Assembly: GCF_027595985.1 (NCBI RefSeq)
Contig: NC_073302.1
Location: 217,837,854-217,901,853 of the forward strand
Direction: 5' to 3'
Origin: Sorex araneus
Lineage: Eukaryota > Chordata > Mammalia > Eulipotyphla > Soricidae
DNA: 64,000 nucleotides
Below are positions 44,896-56,804 of this stretch, piece by piece; the stretch's first letter is position 1; the number at the start of each line of letters is the position of its first letter. Under the pieces are notes generated by a model. It searched no databases and was not told where the DNA came from. It saw nothing but the letters and a program-made list of their open reading frames with translations. Position numbers and translations under genes: made by a program.

Positions 44896-45659
44896 CTATA
44901 TTTTCAAAACAAAAAGTATAACTCTTGGTCCCTAGCACCACGTGTCTCCTGACCCCACCAGGAGTGAGAGAGCAAAGAGACAGAAGTAATTCCTAAGCAC
45001 TGCTGCACTGCTGGATGTGACCCCGTAAAGAATTAGCTCTCTAATGGTAGTTCCCCATCCTTCCTGTCAAATTCTGAGTTCCTAGAAGTTCTGTTGTACT
45101 GTCTTCAAGGTCCTGCTAAGAGTCTCATCATAGGGCTTCCCTCTTAAGCCAAGCCAGCCTCCAGATCTTTCATTCTGTCCACCTTCTATTGTATATATTT
45201 CCCTTGATTTCACCAGTTATTCTTTGGCCACTGGATTTTTATTTTTATTTTTTAATAAAAGATCTCAAGGAAAGGACAAAATGAGATGTTACTGAGCCCG
45301 CCTGAAAAATCGGTAATTAATGAGTTTTTCGTGATTTCGTGATTTTTAAAAAAAATTATTTTAAATTGGCAGGGAGTCTCTTGCCCACACGCCTGGCTGT
45401 CTTCGCCTGGGCCCCTCAGAGGGGATGGGCTCCAGCTTCCCTCCCCTCCCCAAGCAGAGCTCCCGGCATCTGAAGACCTCTGGAACCTAGCCACAGCCAT
45501 ACTCAAGTCCCCTCTTCACATTCAGACAAGCCTCATGCATGAAGGTACCGGCAGAGGAACCCAGGTGTGTGTAATCCCATCAAAGGCCAACATCCAGAGA
45601 CTTAAAAGCAAGCTCATAGAAGCAATATCTTATAAGCAATATCTTATAACCTACTTCTC

Positions 45660-45830
45660 CCTCTGAGAGAAACTAGCAAGCTACTGAGAGTTTCCTGCTC
45701 ACATGGGAGAGCCTTGCAAGCTTCCCGTCGTGTATTCATATGCCAAAGCCAGTAACAAGCTGGATCTCATTCCCCTCACCCTGCAAGAGCCTCCAATACA
45801 GCATCGTTGGGAAGGCCGAGTGGAGAGACT
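45660..45830 (+). mobile_element. Body fragment of RTE-tailed SINE, plus
   Basis: AGCAAGCTACTGAGAGT, ATATGCCAAAGCCAGTAAC and the variant block AGAGCCTCCAATACAGCATC remain; head and tail are missing. Confidence 0.6.
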
Positions 45831-45847
45831 TCTAAAATCTCAGGGAT

Positions 45848-46235
45848 GGGCTGGAGCAATAACAGCAGGTATGGCATTTGCCTTGCACACGGCCAACCAG
45901 GGTTCGATTCCCAGCATCCCATATGGTCCCCTGATCACCGCAGGGGTGATTCCTGAGTGCAGAGCCAGGAGTAACCCCTGTGCATCACCAGGTGTGACCC
46001 AAAAAGCAAAAAATAAAAAAAAACTAAAAATTAAATAAATTTGGGGCTGGAGCGATAGCACAGCGGGTAGGGCATTTGCCTTGTATGCGGCCGACCCGGG
46101 TTCGAATCCCAGCATCTCATATGGTCCCCTGGGCACTGCCAGGAGTGATTCCTGAGTGAAGAGCCAGGAGTAACCCCTGTGCATCGCCGGGTGTGACCCA
46201 AAAAGAAAAAAATATTAAATAAATTTAAAAAAATA
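45848..46235 (+). mobile_element. Nested pair of short-form SINEs, plus
   Basis: The outer element has the duplication AAAATCTCAGGGAT at 45834-45847 and 46236-46249. A younger SINE (46043-46214) sits in its A-rich tail with its own duplication ATTAAATAAATTT at 46030-46042 and 46215-46227. Confidence 0.92.
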
Positions 46236-46349
46236 AAATCTCAGGGATAGAATGAATGGAGAGGTTACTGAGACCACTTGACCAATTCGACGATCAACGT
46301 GATTCCGTGACTCGTAACTATTTTAAATTATTTTTAATTTTATTTTATT

Positions 46350-46530
46350 TTGGCTTTTTTGGGTCACACCCAGCGATGTTCAGGGGTTAGTCCTGGCTCT
46401 GCACTCACTCAGGAATTACTCCTAGCAGTCCTTGGGGGACCAACCATCCACTTGGGATGGCAAGGATTGAACCCGTGTCAGCTGCAGGCAAGGCAAATGC
46501 CCTACCCCGCTCTCCTATCACTCCGGCCCC
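46350..46530 (-). mobile_element. SINE, short form, minus
   Basis: GGGTCACACCCAGCGATG, GGATTGAACCCGTGTCAGC and CTATCACTCCGGCCCC are present, with a small insertion at CTCACTCAGG. Confidence 0.85.
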
Positions 46531-46821
46531 ACTGGTGTTTTAGATTTATGGTAGAAAGCACATAACAGCTTCTTTCTCCCTTACAAGCTAAATATGCAGG
46601 TCAATACTAGAATTCACTTTTGATTCTCCTAGAGCCTCTACATATAAATTTGGGGAGATAGCTATACGGGGCACTCAACTATATTTTGAAAACTATTTCA
46701 CTACTGGGCCAGATTTTGTGACTCAGTGTAGAAGTGAATTATTGCTTGCATGGGATCCTTGTTTCCACCCTTCTCCTTTTCAGTCTCCTCTTCCTCTACC
46801 TCTTCCTTCTACTGCTATTAC

Positions 46822-46823
<2 letters not shown>

Positions 46824-46866
<43 letters not shown>
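46824..46866. repeat. (AC)n microsatellite
   Basis: About 21 uninterrupted AC dinucleotides. Confidence 0.95.
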
Positions 46867-46869
<3 letters not shown>

Positions 46870-46870
<1 letters not shown>

Positions 46871-48040
46871 GTTTCTCTATTGGTTCTTTCCCATTCAGGT
46901 GTACAGTATAGGGAGCACCTAGAAAAGAACCAATATAGGACATAAATTCAACCCAACCATTTTAGCCTCTCTCTAGTAAATATATTTGGTGATACAGTAT
47001 GTGCCAGTTTCTGTTCTAGGTGTTAGGGTTGCAGTATTAAGTAAAACCAGATTTTTCAATTTAGACTACTTTTGTAAGTACAGGCAAAAACAGGCCTAGG
47101 GATGGGGGTTTGAGGCAGAGATTACCTACTGAGCACAGTATCCCCCCCAAAAAAAATATAGCTTTTTTTTGGTAATTTTAAATAAGTCAACATATTTCAA
47201 AAACACTCTGGATTTAAGACTATGATGAGAAGGTTTTAAGAAACGACAGCTGGGAAGCACATAAAAGGGTGCATAGTCACAAACAGAGCCACCCCTACTC
47301 ACAGGTCTCCCAAATATTATGAAGTGAATATGCCCAGGTACGGGCAGTTCTTAAGATAAGACTCAGGACATAGGATGCGGTGTTCATTTTGGGTGGAGAT
47401 ATCTGAAAATATTGACCAGAGCTCTTAACTTTGGGAATAAGTGGTTAGCATTCTTGGCTTTGTAGAACCAGAAACACAAGATAAAACCCAGACCGAGTTG
47501 GAGATTTGGCATTCCTCATTTCCTCATTACTTGGGAAAATTAAAATCTGTATGATATTTTACACAAAGTCCCGCCCTTAAAGCTTAAAATAAAACTCTGC
47601 TAAGTTCTTAGCATAACTGAGAATATATTTACTACTTTCCCAATGACTGGAGCCTATGCATGGGATGCAGGCTAAATTAAGCACTATAGCAAAGAGACTC
47701 TAATTAGCCACCTAGTAGACTAGTGCTCTACTAGAAATTGTGATGCTTTATTTCCTTCCAGTCCACATCTACTCATGAAAACTCTTTAAATATGACAGTC
47801 TCCACAAGAATTCTGGAGTACATCCATAGACTTCTGCATGCTATTTCTATATGCTCATTAGTATGTAGCTTCAGAGTTTAGAAAACAAAGGCCCCAAAGA
47901 ACTTTTAAGGAAAGTCAAAACTGAGAAAGACTCAGGAATCTATAACTTGCTTGCTGGTTACTTCTGCGATAAGTGTCCATTATAGAAAGTGATGTAATTG
48001 ATACAAAAGTGGTTAATAATACTTAGAACAATCATGGCTT
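46870..48040. other. AT-rich unique sequence
   Basis: No gene or clear repeat. 46980-47045 resembles an ancient interspersed repeat tail, but weakly. Confidence 0.4.
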
Positions 48041-48111
48041 TTGGGGAGTCCAGTAATAGAGCTCATGCTTCACATGATGAGGCTACTAATTCAACTCTCA
48101 TCATCCAAAAT

Positions 48112-48214
48112 CACTGTATCATTGTATCACTGCCATCCTGTTGCTCATCAATTTGCTCAAGTGGGCACCAGTAATGTCTCCATTGTGAGAGTTTTTTTGT
48201 TACTGTTTTTGGCG
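48112..48214 (-). mobile_element. RTE-type 3' tail only, with 12-bp target duplication
   Basis: About 103 bp, from the tail repeats at left (CACTGTATCATTGTATCACT) to TTACTGTTTTTGGCG. ATCATCCAAAAT is exact at 48100-48111 and 48215-48226. No tRNA head is present. Confidence 0.9.
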
Positions 48215-48261
48215 ATCATCCAAAATAAACAAGTAAATTATCAAAAGATCAGGTTATACTA

Positions 48262-48760
48262 CTCCTGGGTTTAAAATCCTCCAATACTTTCCCATGACAT
48301 TTGGAATAAGATCTTTGAGTGACTCCTGCCCTGGTCATCTCTCTTTTCTCACTATCCACTTCCTTGTTGCTGGCAACTCTCCAGCCACACTGTCTCCACT
48401 CAGGAGTTTTGTTCAACTGTTCCTCGGAATGTTCTTGGTCTGATTTCCACTTGACTGGCTCCATCCTTTCATTTGTGCTCAGTTCAGAAGTCACTGCTTC
48501 CAAGTCTCTGACCACACTCTAAGTCACCAGCCTTTGCATTGCTTCCCTCCCATTTTCAAACTTTTCATCCTGCTTATCCCTGTCAGCCATGGCCTGGGCT
48601 CTCTGTCATTTTTTATTCCCCACTTGAATATAATCTCTAAGAAGACATAAATTTCTTCTGACCCATTCACAGCTTTTCACACAGTATCTAGAACATCATG
48701 GGATTCAGGTAACATTCAAATACTGTTGTATGTTCTAATGTTGTTGAATTGAAGATTGCA
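48262..48760 (+). mobile_element. Ancient L2 LINE fragment
   Basis: TTTCCCATGACATTTGGAAT, CTCCAGCCACACTG and the end with CACAGTATCTAGAACATC are L2-like. Confidence 0.55.
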
Positions 48761-49139
48761 CTGTCATTCAAATGAGTTACAGTTATGGGTAGCTGGTTAT
48801 ATTGATAACTAAGAGGTAAAAATGGAAAACACTGGACGTTATGCTCCTGTGACCAAGTTTTCACTAGAAGACAGAGCCAGCAGTAAAATGCCTCCATGCT
48901 TCGATGGCTGCATTGACTGAGCAAATATTTATTGAGTTACTCTCATGCTCACAGATCTACACCAAACCCTGAATCCATAATGAAAACAGACAACTTAATT
49001 CCTATGATCTTAAGTCCTTCATGGATGAAGGTTTAAAGTCATCTTAAGGAAAAATTCTTTAAAAGATGAATAAATTCCTCAAGGGAAGGCTCAGTGAGTT
49101 CCAATTCTTGAGACACTAAAATGACCTCTGGGTGGGGAA

Positions 49140-49445
49140 GGATCTGTGGACCGAGGGCCACACCTGGAGGTACTCAAGAATCTTTCTTGCCTTACTGGTG
49201 AAGGGGTGGGTGTTTGAGCATTGTATAACTGAGACTTTAACCTGAAAGCTTTGTAACTTTCCACATGGTGAATTAATAAAAGAATTAAAAAAAAAAAGAA
49301 TCTTTCTTGCCTTGTGCTGAGGAGTGACCCATGCCTATGCTCAAGGGACCACCTGCTCAGTGGATCATATGCAGTGCTGGGGATTAAATTAGGCACAGTC
49401 ACACGCAAGGCAAACACCTCACACCCTGTTCTATCTCTTTGGCCC
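49140..49445 (-). mobile_element. Old SINE split by an L1 3' fragment
   Basis: GGGCCACACCTGGAGGTACT on the left and GTGCTGGGGATTAAATTAGG, GCAAGGCAAACACC on the right of the insertion at 49194-49295. Confidence 0.65.
49194..49295 (+). mobile_element. L1-like 3' end, about 100 bp, with 18-bp target duplication
   Basis: Starts ACTGGTGAAGGGGTGGGTG and ends with an A-run after AATAAAAG. AAGAATCTTTCTTGCCTT is exact at 49176-49193 and 49296-49313. Confidence 0.9.
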
Positions 49446-49962
49446 TAAATTGACACGTCTTGAACATTTGTAGACCATGAGGATGCTAAACACAGAAATA
49501 CATTGGATACTAAACACAAAACAACTACGGTGTGAACACATTGGGAATATAAAGTGGCAAATGGAATTGAAAATTAAATAATTGGGAATGAAAAGATGTG
49601 GAGTGGAAAATAAAGCAAGTTGCACTGGATTCTTATATTTGTAAACTGTGAGTGAATCAGGCAGTTAGGCAGATAGGGACGGGCCCCCACATGGCAATGA
49701 GTTCTTAGGAAGTAATAAAACCCAACTATTCCTGAGGCTGCTAAAAATTCACCTTCTAAACACAGGAACTAAATCCTGACATAACCTCACCTGATGCCAG
49801 CAACAAATCCAGAAAAGGCTGGATGTCTCCAATGAGCAGCTACAGCAGGAACAAATGCCAGGAAAGGATTTCCCCTTGGCAACCACCTTAGCAAGAAATT
49901 CTTACTTAGGTAGATAGCCCATGTGGGGCAGGTTGAGAGAAACCATATAAAAGTCAACTTGA

Positions 49963-50142
49963 GGAGCTGGAGGAGTAGCACATCAGGTAGGGCGTTTGCC
50001 TTGCAAGAGGCCAACCCGGGTCCAATTCCCAGCATCCTATATGGTCCCCCGAGCACCACCAGGAGTAATTCCTGAGTGCATGAGCCAGGAGTAATTCCTG
50101 TGCATCGCCAGGTGTGACCCAAAAACCAAAAAAAAAAAATAC
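49963..50142 (+). mobile_element. SINE, short form, plus, 11-bp target duplication
   Basis: GAGCTGGAGGAGTAGCACA ... GTGTGACCCAAAAACC plus A-run. AGTCAACTTGA is exact at 49952-49962 and 50143-50153. Confidence 0.93.
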
Positions 50143-50616
50143 AGTCAACTTGAACAAAGGAAGCACATGCATGTGGTGCTCGATCATATGTGCTGCCCAC
50201 ATCTTCCCTCATGAGATGTGGGAAGGTATCATGGATGCATACAAATTATGTTCCTTTTCAGTTGGAATCCTGATGAAGTTATTCCTAGAAGTTAGTAATA
50301 CTAGTGATATGAGGATGTATCAGAAGTTAAGGGCTCCACCTATAGTTTGAAGACTGGTATCCACAGTCCCTCAGAATTATTTCTTGGGAAAGTGATTTTT
50401 TCTCTTGAAGGTCTTCATTATGTGTGTAAGTGTCTATGTGTTTTGCTATAATTAATATTCACAGTGAATAAGGGGTCAGTTTTATTTCAAATGAATTTCC
50501 TTGTGTTACCTGGCAGTTACTTGCATCCTCCTAATTCACAGGCTTTGTTTTAGATTAGTGTTCTATTCTCAAAGTTGTGATTTACAACAAGAATAAAATG
50601 AAATAAGACATGCTTT

Positions 50617-50781
50617 GTTTTGCTTTGGGGCCACACCCTGCAAGGTCAGGGCTGACTTCTGACTCTGCACTCAAAATTCAGTCCTGTCAGGCCTGGGAAC
50701 TCTATGGGGTGCCAGAGATTGAACCCAGGTCAGCAGCATGTAAGGCAGATGACCTACCTACTGTAGTCCTATCACTCCAGC
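50617..50781 (-). mobile_element. SINE, minus
   Basis: GGGGCCACACCCTGC, GAGATTGAACCCAGGTCAGC and CCTATCACTCCAGCCC are present. Confidence 0.8.
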
Positions 50782-50870
50782 CCTTAGAATCATTTTACTT
50801 ACACATTTTGTTATTAATTTTATTTCTTATTTGGGGTTTACAAAGTCATTTATAAATAAGTAATTGGCAG

Positions 50871-51122
50871 TTGGCTGGAGCAATACCACAGCAGGTAGGG
50901 TGTTTGCCTTGCATGCGACTGGCCCAGGTTCGATTCCTATGTCCCTTTCGGAGAGCCCGGCAAGCTACCGAAAGTATCCCGCACACACGGCAGAGCCTGG
51001 CAAGCTACCTGTACCATATTCAATATGCCAAAAACAGTAACAACTAGTCTTACAAAGGAGATGTTACTGGTGCCTGCTCAAGCAAATTGGTGAACAAGGG
51101 GATGGCAGTGCTACAGTGCTAC
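50871..51122 (+). mobile_element. SINE, full RTE-tailed form, plus, 9-bp target duplication
   Basis: tRNA head, CCCTTTCGGAGAGCCCGGC, TATGCCAAAAACAGTAACAA, the RTE-like tail and two GTGCTACA tail units. AATTGGCAG is exact at 50862-50870 and 51123-51131. Confidence 0.93.
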
Positions 51123-51183
51123 AATTGGCAGCTCTGGCTGGGTATTATAATATGGAATGAGATAAAAAGAATTGCATGCTACT

Positions 51184-51625
51184 ATTATATCACTGTATCA
51201 CTGTCATCCCCTTGTTCATCGATTTGCGCTAGCGGGCGCCAGTAGCATCCCCATTCATCCCTGTCGCATGCTAGTGTAGCCCAATGGCATACTGGGGGCC
51301 CTTTCAGGGTCGGGGGAGAATGAGGACTCAATTGTTACTGTTTTTGGCATATGGAGTCCACCACGGGTAGCTTGCCAGGCCCTTCAGTGCGGGTGGGATA
51401 CTCTCACTGATACATACATAATAATACATACATAATAATAGTATCACTGTATCACTGCCATCCCGTTGTTCATCGATTTACTCAAGCAGGCGCCAGTAAG
51501 GTCTTCATTCGTTCCAGCCCTGAGATTTTAGCAGTCTCTCCTTACTTGTCATTCCCAAGATTGGAGGCTTCTTTCACGGTTAGGGGAATGAGACCTCTTA
51601 CTGTTACTGTTTTTGGCGCTTGCCA
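51184..51625 (-). mobile_element. Two headless RTE-tailed copies (extra-block variant), minus
   Basis: 51184-51412 and 51436-51625. Both start with ATCACTGTATCACTG tail units at left and carry the extra block (CCTGTCGCATGCTAGTGTAG in the first; GAGATTTTAGCAGTCTCTCC in the second). The first extends further into LINE-like sequence. Confidence 0.85.
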
Positions 51626-51639
51626 GGCTCTGGCATAAT

Positions 51640-51720
51640 AATAATTATTATTATCATTATACATACATAATAATACATACATATTTACATAATACATACA
51701 CATTAGATACATACACTGAT
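51640..51720. repeat. (ATAATACATAC)-like low-complexity tract
   Basis: Irregular ATA/CATA repeats flank and follow the two tail copies. Confidence 0.7.
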
Positions 51721-53100
51721 TATGTATCTAATATAATGAAAATGTTGTCTGTAGAGTAAGACACTCAAAAATCTTTCTTCGCTTAGTGGTCAGAAATGGC
51801 TGTACAGGGAATCTGACAAACAACCAGGGCAATTTAGCAGAGGGTGATAGGAACTGCACTGTTCTATCAAGAAATGAAAAACACATGGCATTTAGGAAGA
51901 GTAATCTTTGCATGGCTTATTCCACTACCTAAAATGTTCTTTTGTTAGTGTGAAGATAAATTGCAGAGTAGTGTTTACCCCATTAGTCACTAATCTTCCT
52001 CAACAAAAAAGCCTCTTTATAATATAGATACCTGAATGCTACCATTATATACTCCTTGAAACATTTATACAGACATTCAAACAATATTTATTGAGTAGGT
52101 CATTCAATAAACCTCAATTAACAGTATCAAGCACTTTTTAATAAAGGAGTAGGTATATACATTTGAGCAAGTAGACAATAAAAAATCCATGCTTTCAAAG
52201 ATCTATGATTTAACAAGGAGCCTACTAGGGTGAGGATGTGATGGATTATTATGAGAAATCATCCCCTAACAGAATACCCCAAGGTTTGGGTATTCCCTAG
52301 GCAAACACACACCCAGGAAAGAACAGTAGGCAAGCATAGAATCGATGACAAAGTATCTTCCAGCTGCAAACTTGTGCCAGGAAAACATAGACTAATACTG
52401 TTTAGGGTCTTTTAGATTTGGGAACAATATGACCAAAAAGAGAACAGGAAACTGCCACAACCTTATTTATTTTGGTTTGGGAGCCACACCTGGCCATGCT
52501 CAGGGCTTACTCCTGGCTCTGGATTCAGGAGGAGCTCAGTGGACTGGGTGCAAGACTGGTGCCCTGCCCGCTGAACTATATCTCCTGCCCCAACACTTTA
52601 TATTTTATGCATTTTTATATTCTTTATATAACACTTTATATTCTACTGATTTGCCGTGTGAACTACCCAAGCCTCTGCTCTCCTTGTACCTATGGCATGT
52701 TGACAGACTTACTAACTGTCCTTGATGTCTCTGCCATCTTCAAGAGTGACTCACCTGTTGGGCTCTGGTGGGGTCGGGGGAGCAATATTACATTGTATTG
52801 ACCTGTCTTGAGACCACTGATGGCTGCCCAGGTGACCCTAAATCTTGGACAATCCACATGTTTGTCTACATAGGTGTTTGTCTCATTCTCTGTGACTGGC
52901 CCTGATGGATGAAGGTTAAAAGTGACAATTGGATTTGGCAGATGAGAAACAGTTTAGACAGGTTATAGCCAATTATTGTGATAAAGAAATTACACCATCT
53001 ATTAGAAAATCACAAGTAGTATGGGATAATTGGGGATTTATAAAGGGAATCAGAATAATAAAAGTAGTCCTTGAAAGCAGTTGTAGTTTAAAATAGTGTC
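51720..53100. other. AT-rich unique sequence with one old SINE
   Basis: Only 52460-52600 is recognised, as a minus SINE (GGGAGCCACACCTGGCC). 52075-52110 has an ancient-repeat-like AATATTTATTGAGTAGG. Confidence 0.45.
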
Positions 53101-53104
53101 GTAT

Positions 53105-53279
53105 CTGGATCAAAGTGCTAGTCCAGTGAGTAAGGCATTTGCTTTGCACATGGTGGACCTGGGTTCAACCCCTGCCATCCCATCCCATATGGTCCCATGA
53201 ACCCTTGAGGATTGTCCTCATACATGGTAAGCACTCTACTAATTGTTCTATCAATCCAGCCCTAGAACTGTGTGTGTGT

Positions 53280-53348
<69 letters not shown>

Positions 53349-53490
53349 GAGATAGAGAGATTTGGGGCCAGCCCCAGGGGTACTCAAGTACTGCTGTCTG
53401 TGTGCTCAGGAGTGACTCCTGGTGGTGCTCAGGGACCAGATGTGGTGCTGGAGATAGAACCAGGGTCAGTCACATTATTGCTCAATCCCT
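53105..53490. mobile_element. Old SINE pieces flanking a (GA)n tract
   Basis: 53105-53190 plus (TAAGGCATTTGCTTTGCAC), 53191-53265 partly minus, and 53360-53490 minus (GAGTGACTCCTGGTGGTGCT). Confidence 0.55.
53278..53345. repeat. (GA)n microsatellite
   Basis: A run of about 33 GA units with the first few imperfect. Confidence 0.95.
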
Positions 53491-53732
53491 GGAGTAGAAA
53501 TATATTTTAGAATTGAACAAAAGACGACCCAGTTGGAGCCCGTGCAAAGACACAATTAGAAAATTTTCTGGTGAAGAATCAGCCAAGGCTGCAGGGGCTA
53601 ATTTCATTGTAAAACTGCAGAGATGAGAAGAGACAGACAGATGCTCAAAGACTAACTCATTTATTGTGTGTGATTTTTTAAATAGAAAATACTTGCTGAT
53701 CCCTTATTAACAAAAGGAACATAGAAAGAAGG

Positions 53733-54420
53733 AAGGAAATTAAGAAAGAAGAAATAAAGAGATGGAAGGAAGGGAGGAAGGGAGGACGGAAGGAAGGAAG
53801 GGAGGGAGGGAGGGAGGGAGGGAGGGAGGGAGGGAGGGAGGAAGGAAGGAAGGAAGGAAGGAAGGAAGGAAGGAAGGAAGGAAGGAAGGAAGGAAGGAAG
53901 GAAGGAAAAAAGGGAAGGAAGGAAGGAAGGAAGGAAGGAAGGAAGGAAGGAAGGAAGGAAAAAAGGGAAGGAAGGAAGGAAGGAAGGAAGGAAGGAAGGA
54001 AGGAAGGAAAGAAGGAAGGAAGCAAGGAAGGAAGGAAGGAAGGAAAAAAGGGAAGGAAGGAAGGAAGGAAGGAAGGAAGGAAGGAAGGAAGGAAGGAAGG
54101 AAGGAAGGAAGGAAGGAAAAAAGGGAAGGAAGGAAGGAAGGAAGGAAGGAAGGAAGGAAGGAAGGAAGGAAAGAAGGAAGGAAGCAAGGAAGGAAGGAAG
54201 GAAGGAAGGAAAAAAGGGAAGGAAGGAAGGAAGGAAGGAAGGAAGGAAGGAAGGAAGGAAGGAAGGAAGGAAGGAAAAAAGGGAAGGAAGGAAGGAAGGA
54301 AGGAAGGAAGGGAAGGAAGGGAGGAAAAAAGGAAAAGGGAATAAAGAAAGGAAAAGTGAAGAAAGAAAGGAAAAGGAAGGGAAGAATGGAAAAGGAAAAG
54401 TAGAAGAAAGGGGCCTTATA
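53733..54420. repeat. Long (GGAA)n purine tract with higher-order structure
   Basis: About 690 bp almost only of G and A on the plus strand. It starts as GGGA/GGAA, then GGAA, broken at intervals by AAAAAAGGG. A longer unit containing AAAGAAGGAAGGAAGCAAGG recurs at about 54008 and 54170. The long open frames on both strands (E-G-R-K and F-L-P-S repeats) are by-products and not genes. Confidence 0.97.
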
Positions 54421-55780
54421 GGCCATTGTAAGAATGTTGGCTTTAACTCTGACAATAATTCAGACCTATCGGAGAGTTTGAATGGAAAAGGGGTAGCAAC
54501 TCATGTTTTGAAAGAAACATTATGGTGGCTCTTTGACAAATATTAGGGCCACAAAAAAACGAATTAGGATTTAGTGTTGGATATTAACCCTAAGTGCTTT
54601 AGGCTTATTCAGTGAATTGTCTCCTTTCCTCCTCCTAGAGGAATTTATATTACCCTTGCTAGCACCCCTAATTTAGTTAAAGCTTATTTGTAATCTTTCC
54701 CTCACATTGTCACAGTCCCCCATGTTAATCTCGATTGCTTGTAAAACAAAACTTTCTGGTAATTCTGAACTCTTATTGATACTGCTTTGTATTTGAATGC
54801 TGTATATTTGTACTTGTTTTTCTGTTTCACCTAGAGCCTTTTTATATGTTACCATAGAGCAATGTTCTTTGGTTAAACACAGAAAGACCATTAATGCTGT
54901 GTTCCTAATATTTGGTAGTTGATTGACTCTGAAATATATCTGCTCCTGGGCATAATTATTTGATCATAACTACTTGACTCAGGCTTCAGTTTCTGTAGTT
55001 CCTGATACCCCAAAGGGGAGGTCCCGCTGTGGGACTAGGATGGACCCGGGGCAAGTGGCAAAACTACCGGGCAGCGAAATGGGACATTCTAGAAAGCATA
55101 AATGCATGGTTTTCATACAAACTGTTACAACTTTAGAGACAGGACCCCCCTGGGGAAGGACTAGCTGAACTGGCCTGAGGACTTAGTCTAAGATTTACGG
55201 TGAAAGCCTTGCTTGCACTCAGAGCCCAGACAACCAAGTTTAAAACCCTGTTTGCTCTCAGCCCAGAGAACTAAGTGTTGGGATCTTTGCCTCTTGCTGT
55301 GTTTATCCAAACAACTGCTAGTATTGATAACTTAATACAATTAGAGGGAAACCTAAAAGCAATACAGTTGCCCCTGGGAGACAGTGTGTCTCCTTGAGTT
55401 GACCTCCCTAAAAGAATTTCCTCTACCAAATGTTTATCTATGTAAATGACCACCACACCTGTGCTTACCTCAACCCCCCTTCAGATGTTCTATTAAGTAT
55501 GCTAGCAACCCTGCATTAAAGGGGCCATTTTCACCATCTGACTGTGGTCCCCAGCCTCCCTGTCTCCCTGTCTCTCTGTGTCTCTGTTGGGGGGCCCTGG
55601 GGAGGTGGAGAGGCAGGGAAGCGGCTCAAGGCTACCGAATGCACACAGGTGTCCAGCAGCAGCAGAGGCCACGAGAGATCTTCATCTTTTCTTTTTTGTT
55701 TAAACAATTTAGGTCATAAGATATACTGGTGTATCACAAGGCCACAAAAGCAACTGATATAATTTAGCAGGACGTTCAGA
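54420..55780. other. Unique sequence, possible old LTR-like part
   Basis: 55150-55700 has the look of an old LTR (ATTAAAGGGG, then CCCTGTCTCTCTGTG) but I cannot define ends. The 72-residue minus frame at 54673-54891 is not recognised. Confidence 0.3.
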
Positions 55781-55784
55781 AAAC

Positions 55785-55935
55785 TTTTGGGGGACCCACA
55801 CTTGGTTGTTCTCAGGGCTTACTCCCTGTGCACAGGAATCTCTCCTGGCAGGTTCAGGGGACCATATGATATGCTAGTGTTTGAACTTGGCTCAACTAGT
55901 TCCAATGCAAGTTCCTATAAGCGCTTTGACATCTT
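55785..55935 (-). mobile_element. Old SINE, minus
   Basis: CTCAGGGCTTACTCCCTG and GGGGACCATATGATATGC remain. Confidence 0.65.
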
Positions 55936-55939
55936 TTAG

Positions 55940-56800
55940 ATCCTGCGTGAGCATCTAGCAAGTTAATTCCCAGTTTCAACATAAGATCATCTTACATTCC
56001 CTTCCGTGCTCTCCATCGTTGCAGAGCTGCATTTTGGGGAGTCATTATAATAAAGAGCTAAAATAGTTTGAATATCGGTGTGAGGCAGGAAACAAGGCTG
56101 GCTATGTTTAAGTCCCAGGCTCTAGATGTCGCTACCTGCAGAACAGCAACACACATTCCATTAACAGTACTGTGTTTAGTTAAGAATGGAAAGGAAAAGA
56201 TCTTAAAATTTTATATGTACTGGTTTCAAATATTTGTTGCTGGAACACTGTACTGTCTTACAGGCTCTTGTTCTATTGAAGTGTTGTGGTTTTTGTTTGT
56301 TTGTTTGTTTGTTTTTTTTCTGTGACTGCCCTAACCAATCACCTGGTAGCTTACACATCAGAAGACAAAAAATCCACACTCCTGGAAGCCAGAAATTTAA
56401 CAGACACATCACTGGGACAATAGTGTCAGCCAGGATACATGCCTTCTCTAGAAGGTCTTTAGCCTGCATTTTCTCTTAACTTCTGATAACTGCCAGGCAG
56501 CTTGTCTGGTGGCTAATACACTCATGTCTTGGCTTACATGGTCACATGACCTTCTCTTCTACCTGCAGCATCTTCTTCTGCCTCCATTTTGTCATAACAA
56601 ATGTTATGCCATTGATTCACCTGATAATGCACCAGATCTCTCCATGGCCAGCCATAGCATCCATTCAATCAAGTTTTTACTAAACAAAGGAACATTTGCA
56701 GGGTTGACGATCTCTTTGAATGGCCATTAGCCAGTCTACATCATGAGGTTGTTAACCATCTAAAACTACGTGAACTGGACTGTATGTTGTATGTGTGTGA
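55940..56800. other. Unique AT-rich sequence
   Basis: No feature is supported. A (TTTG)n run lies at 56290-56312. Confidence 0.4.
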
Positions 56801-56804
56801 ATCT

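Noticed and set aside
53661-54455. Long open frames of 169-264 residues on both strands
   Set aside because: They are translations of the GGAA/TTCC microsatellite (F-L-P-S and E-G-R-K repeats) in all frames and carry no other coding signal.
54673-54891. 72-residue minus frame, possibly old retroviral or host exon
   Set aside because: Not recognised, no splice or domain evidence; kept only as a note. A protein search would decide.
55150-55700. Possible old LTR (ATTAAA and CTCTGTG-type sequence)
   Set aside because: No TG...CA ends or duplication could be defined by eye.
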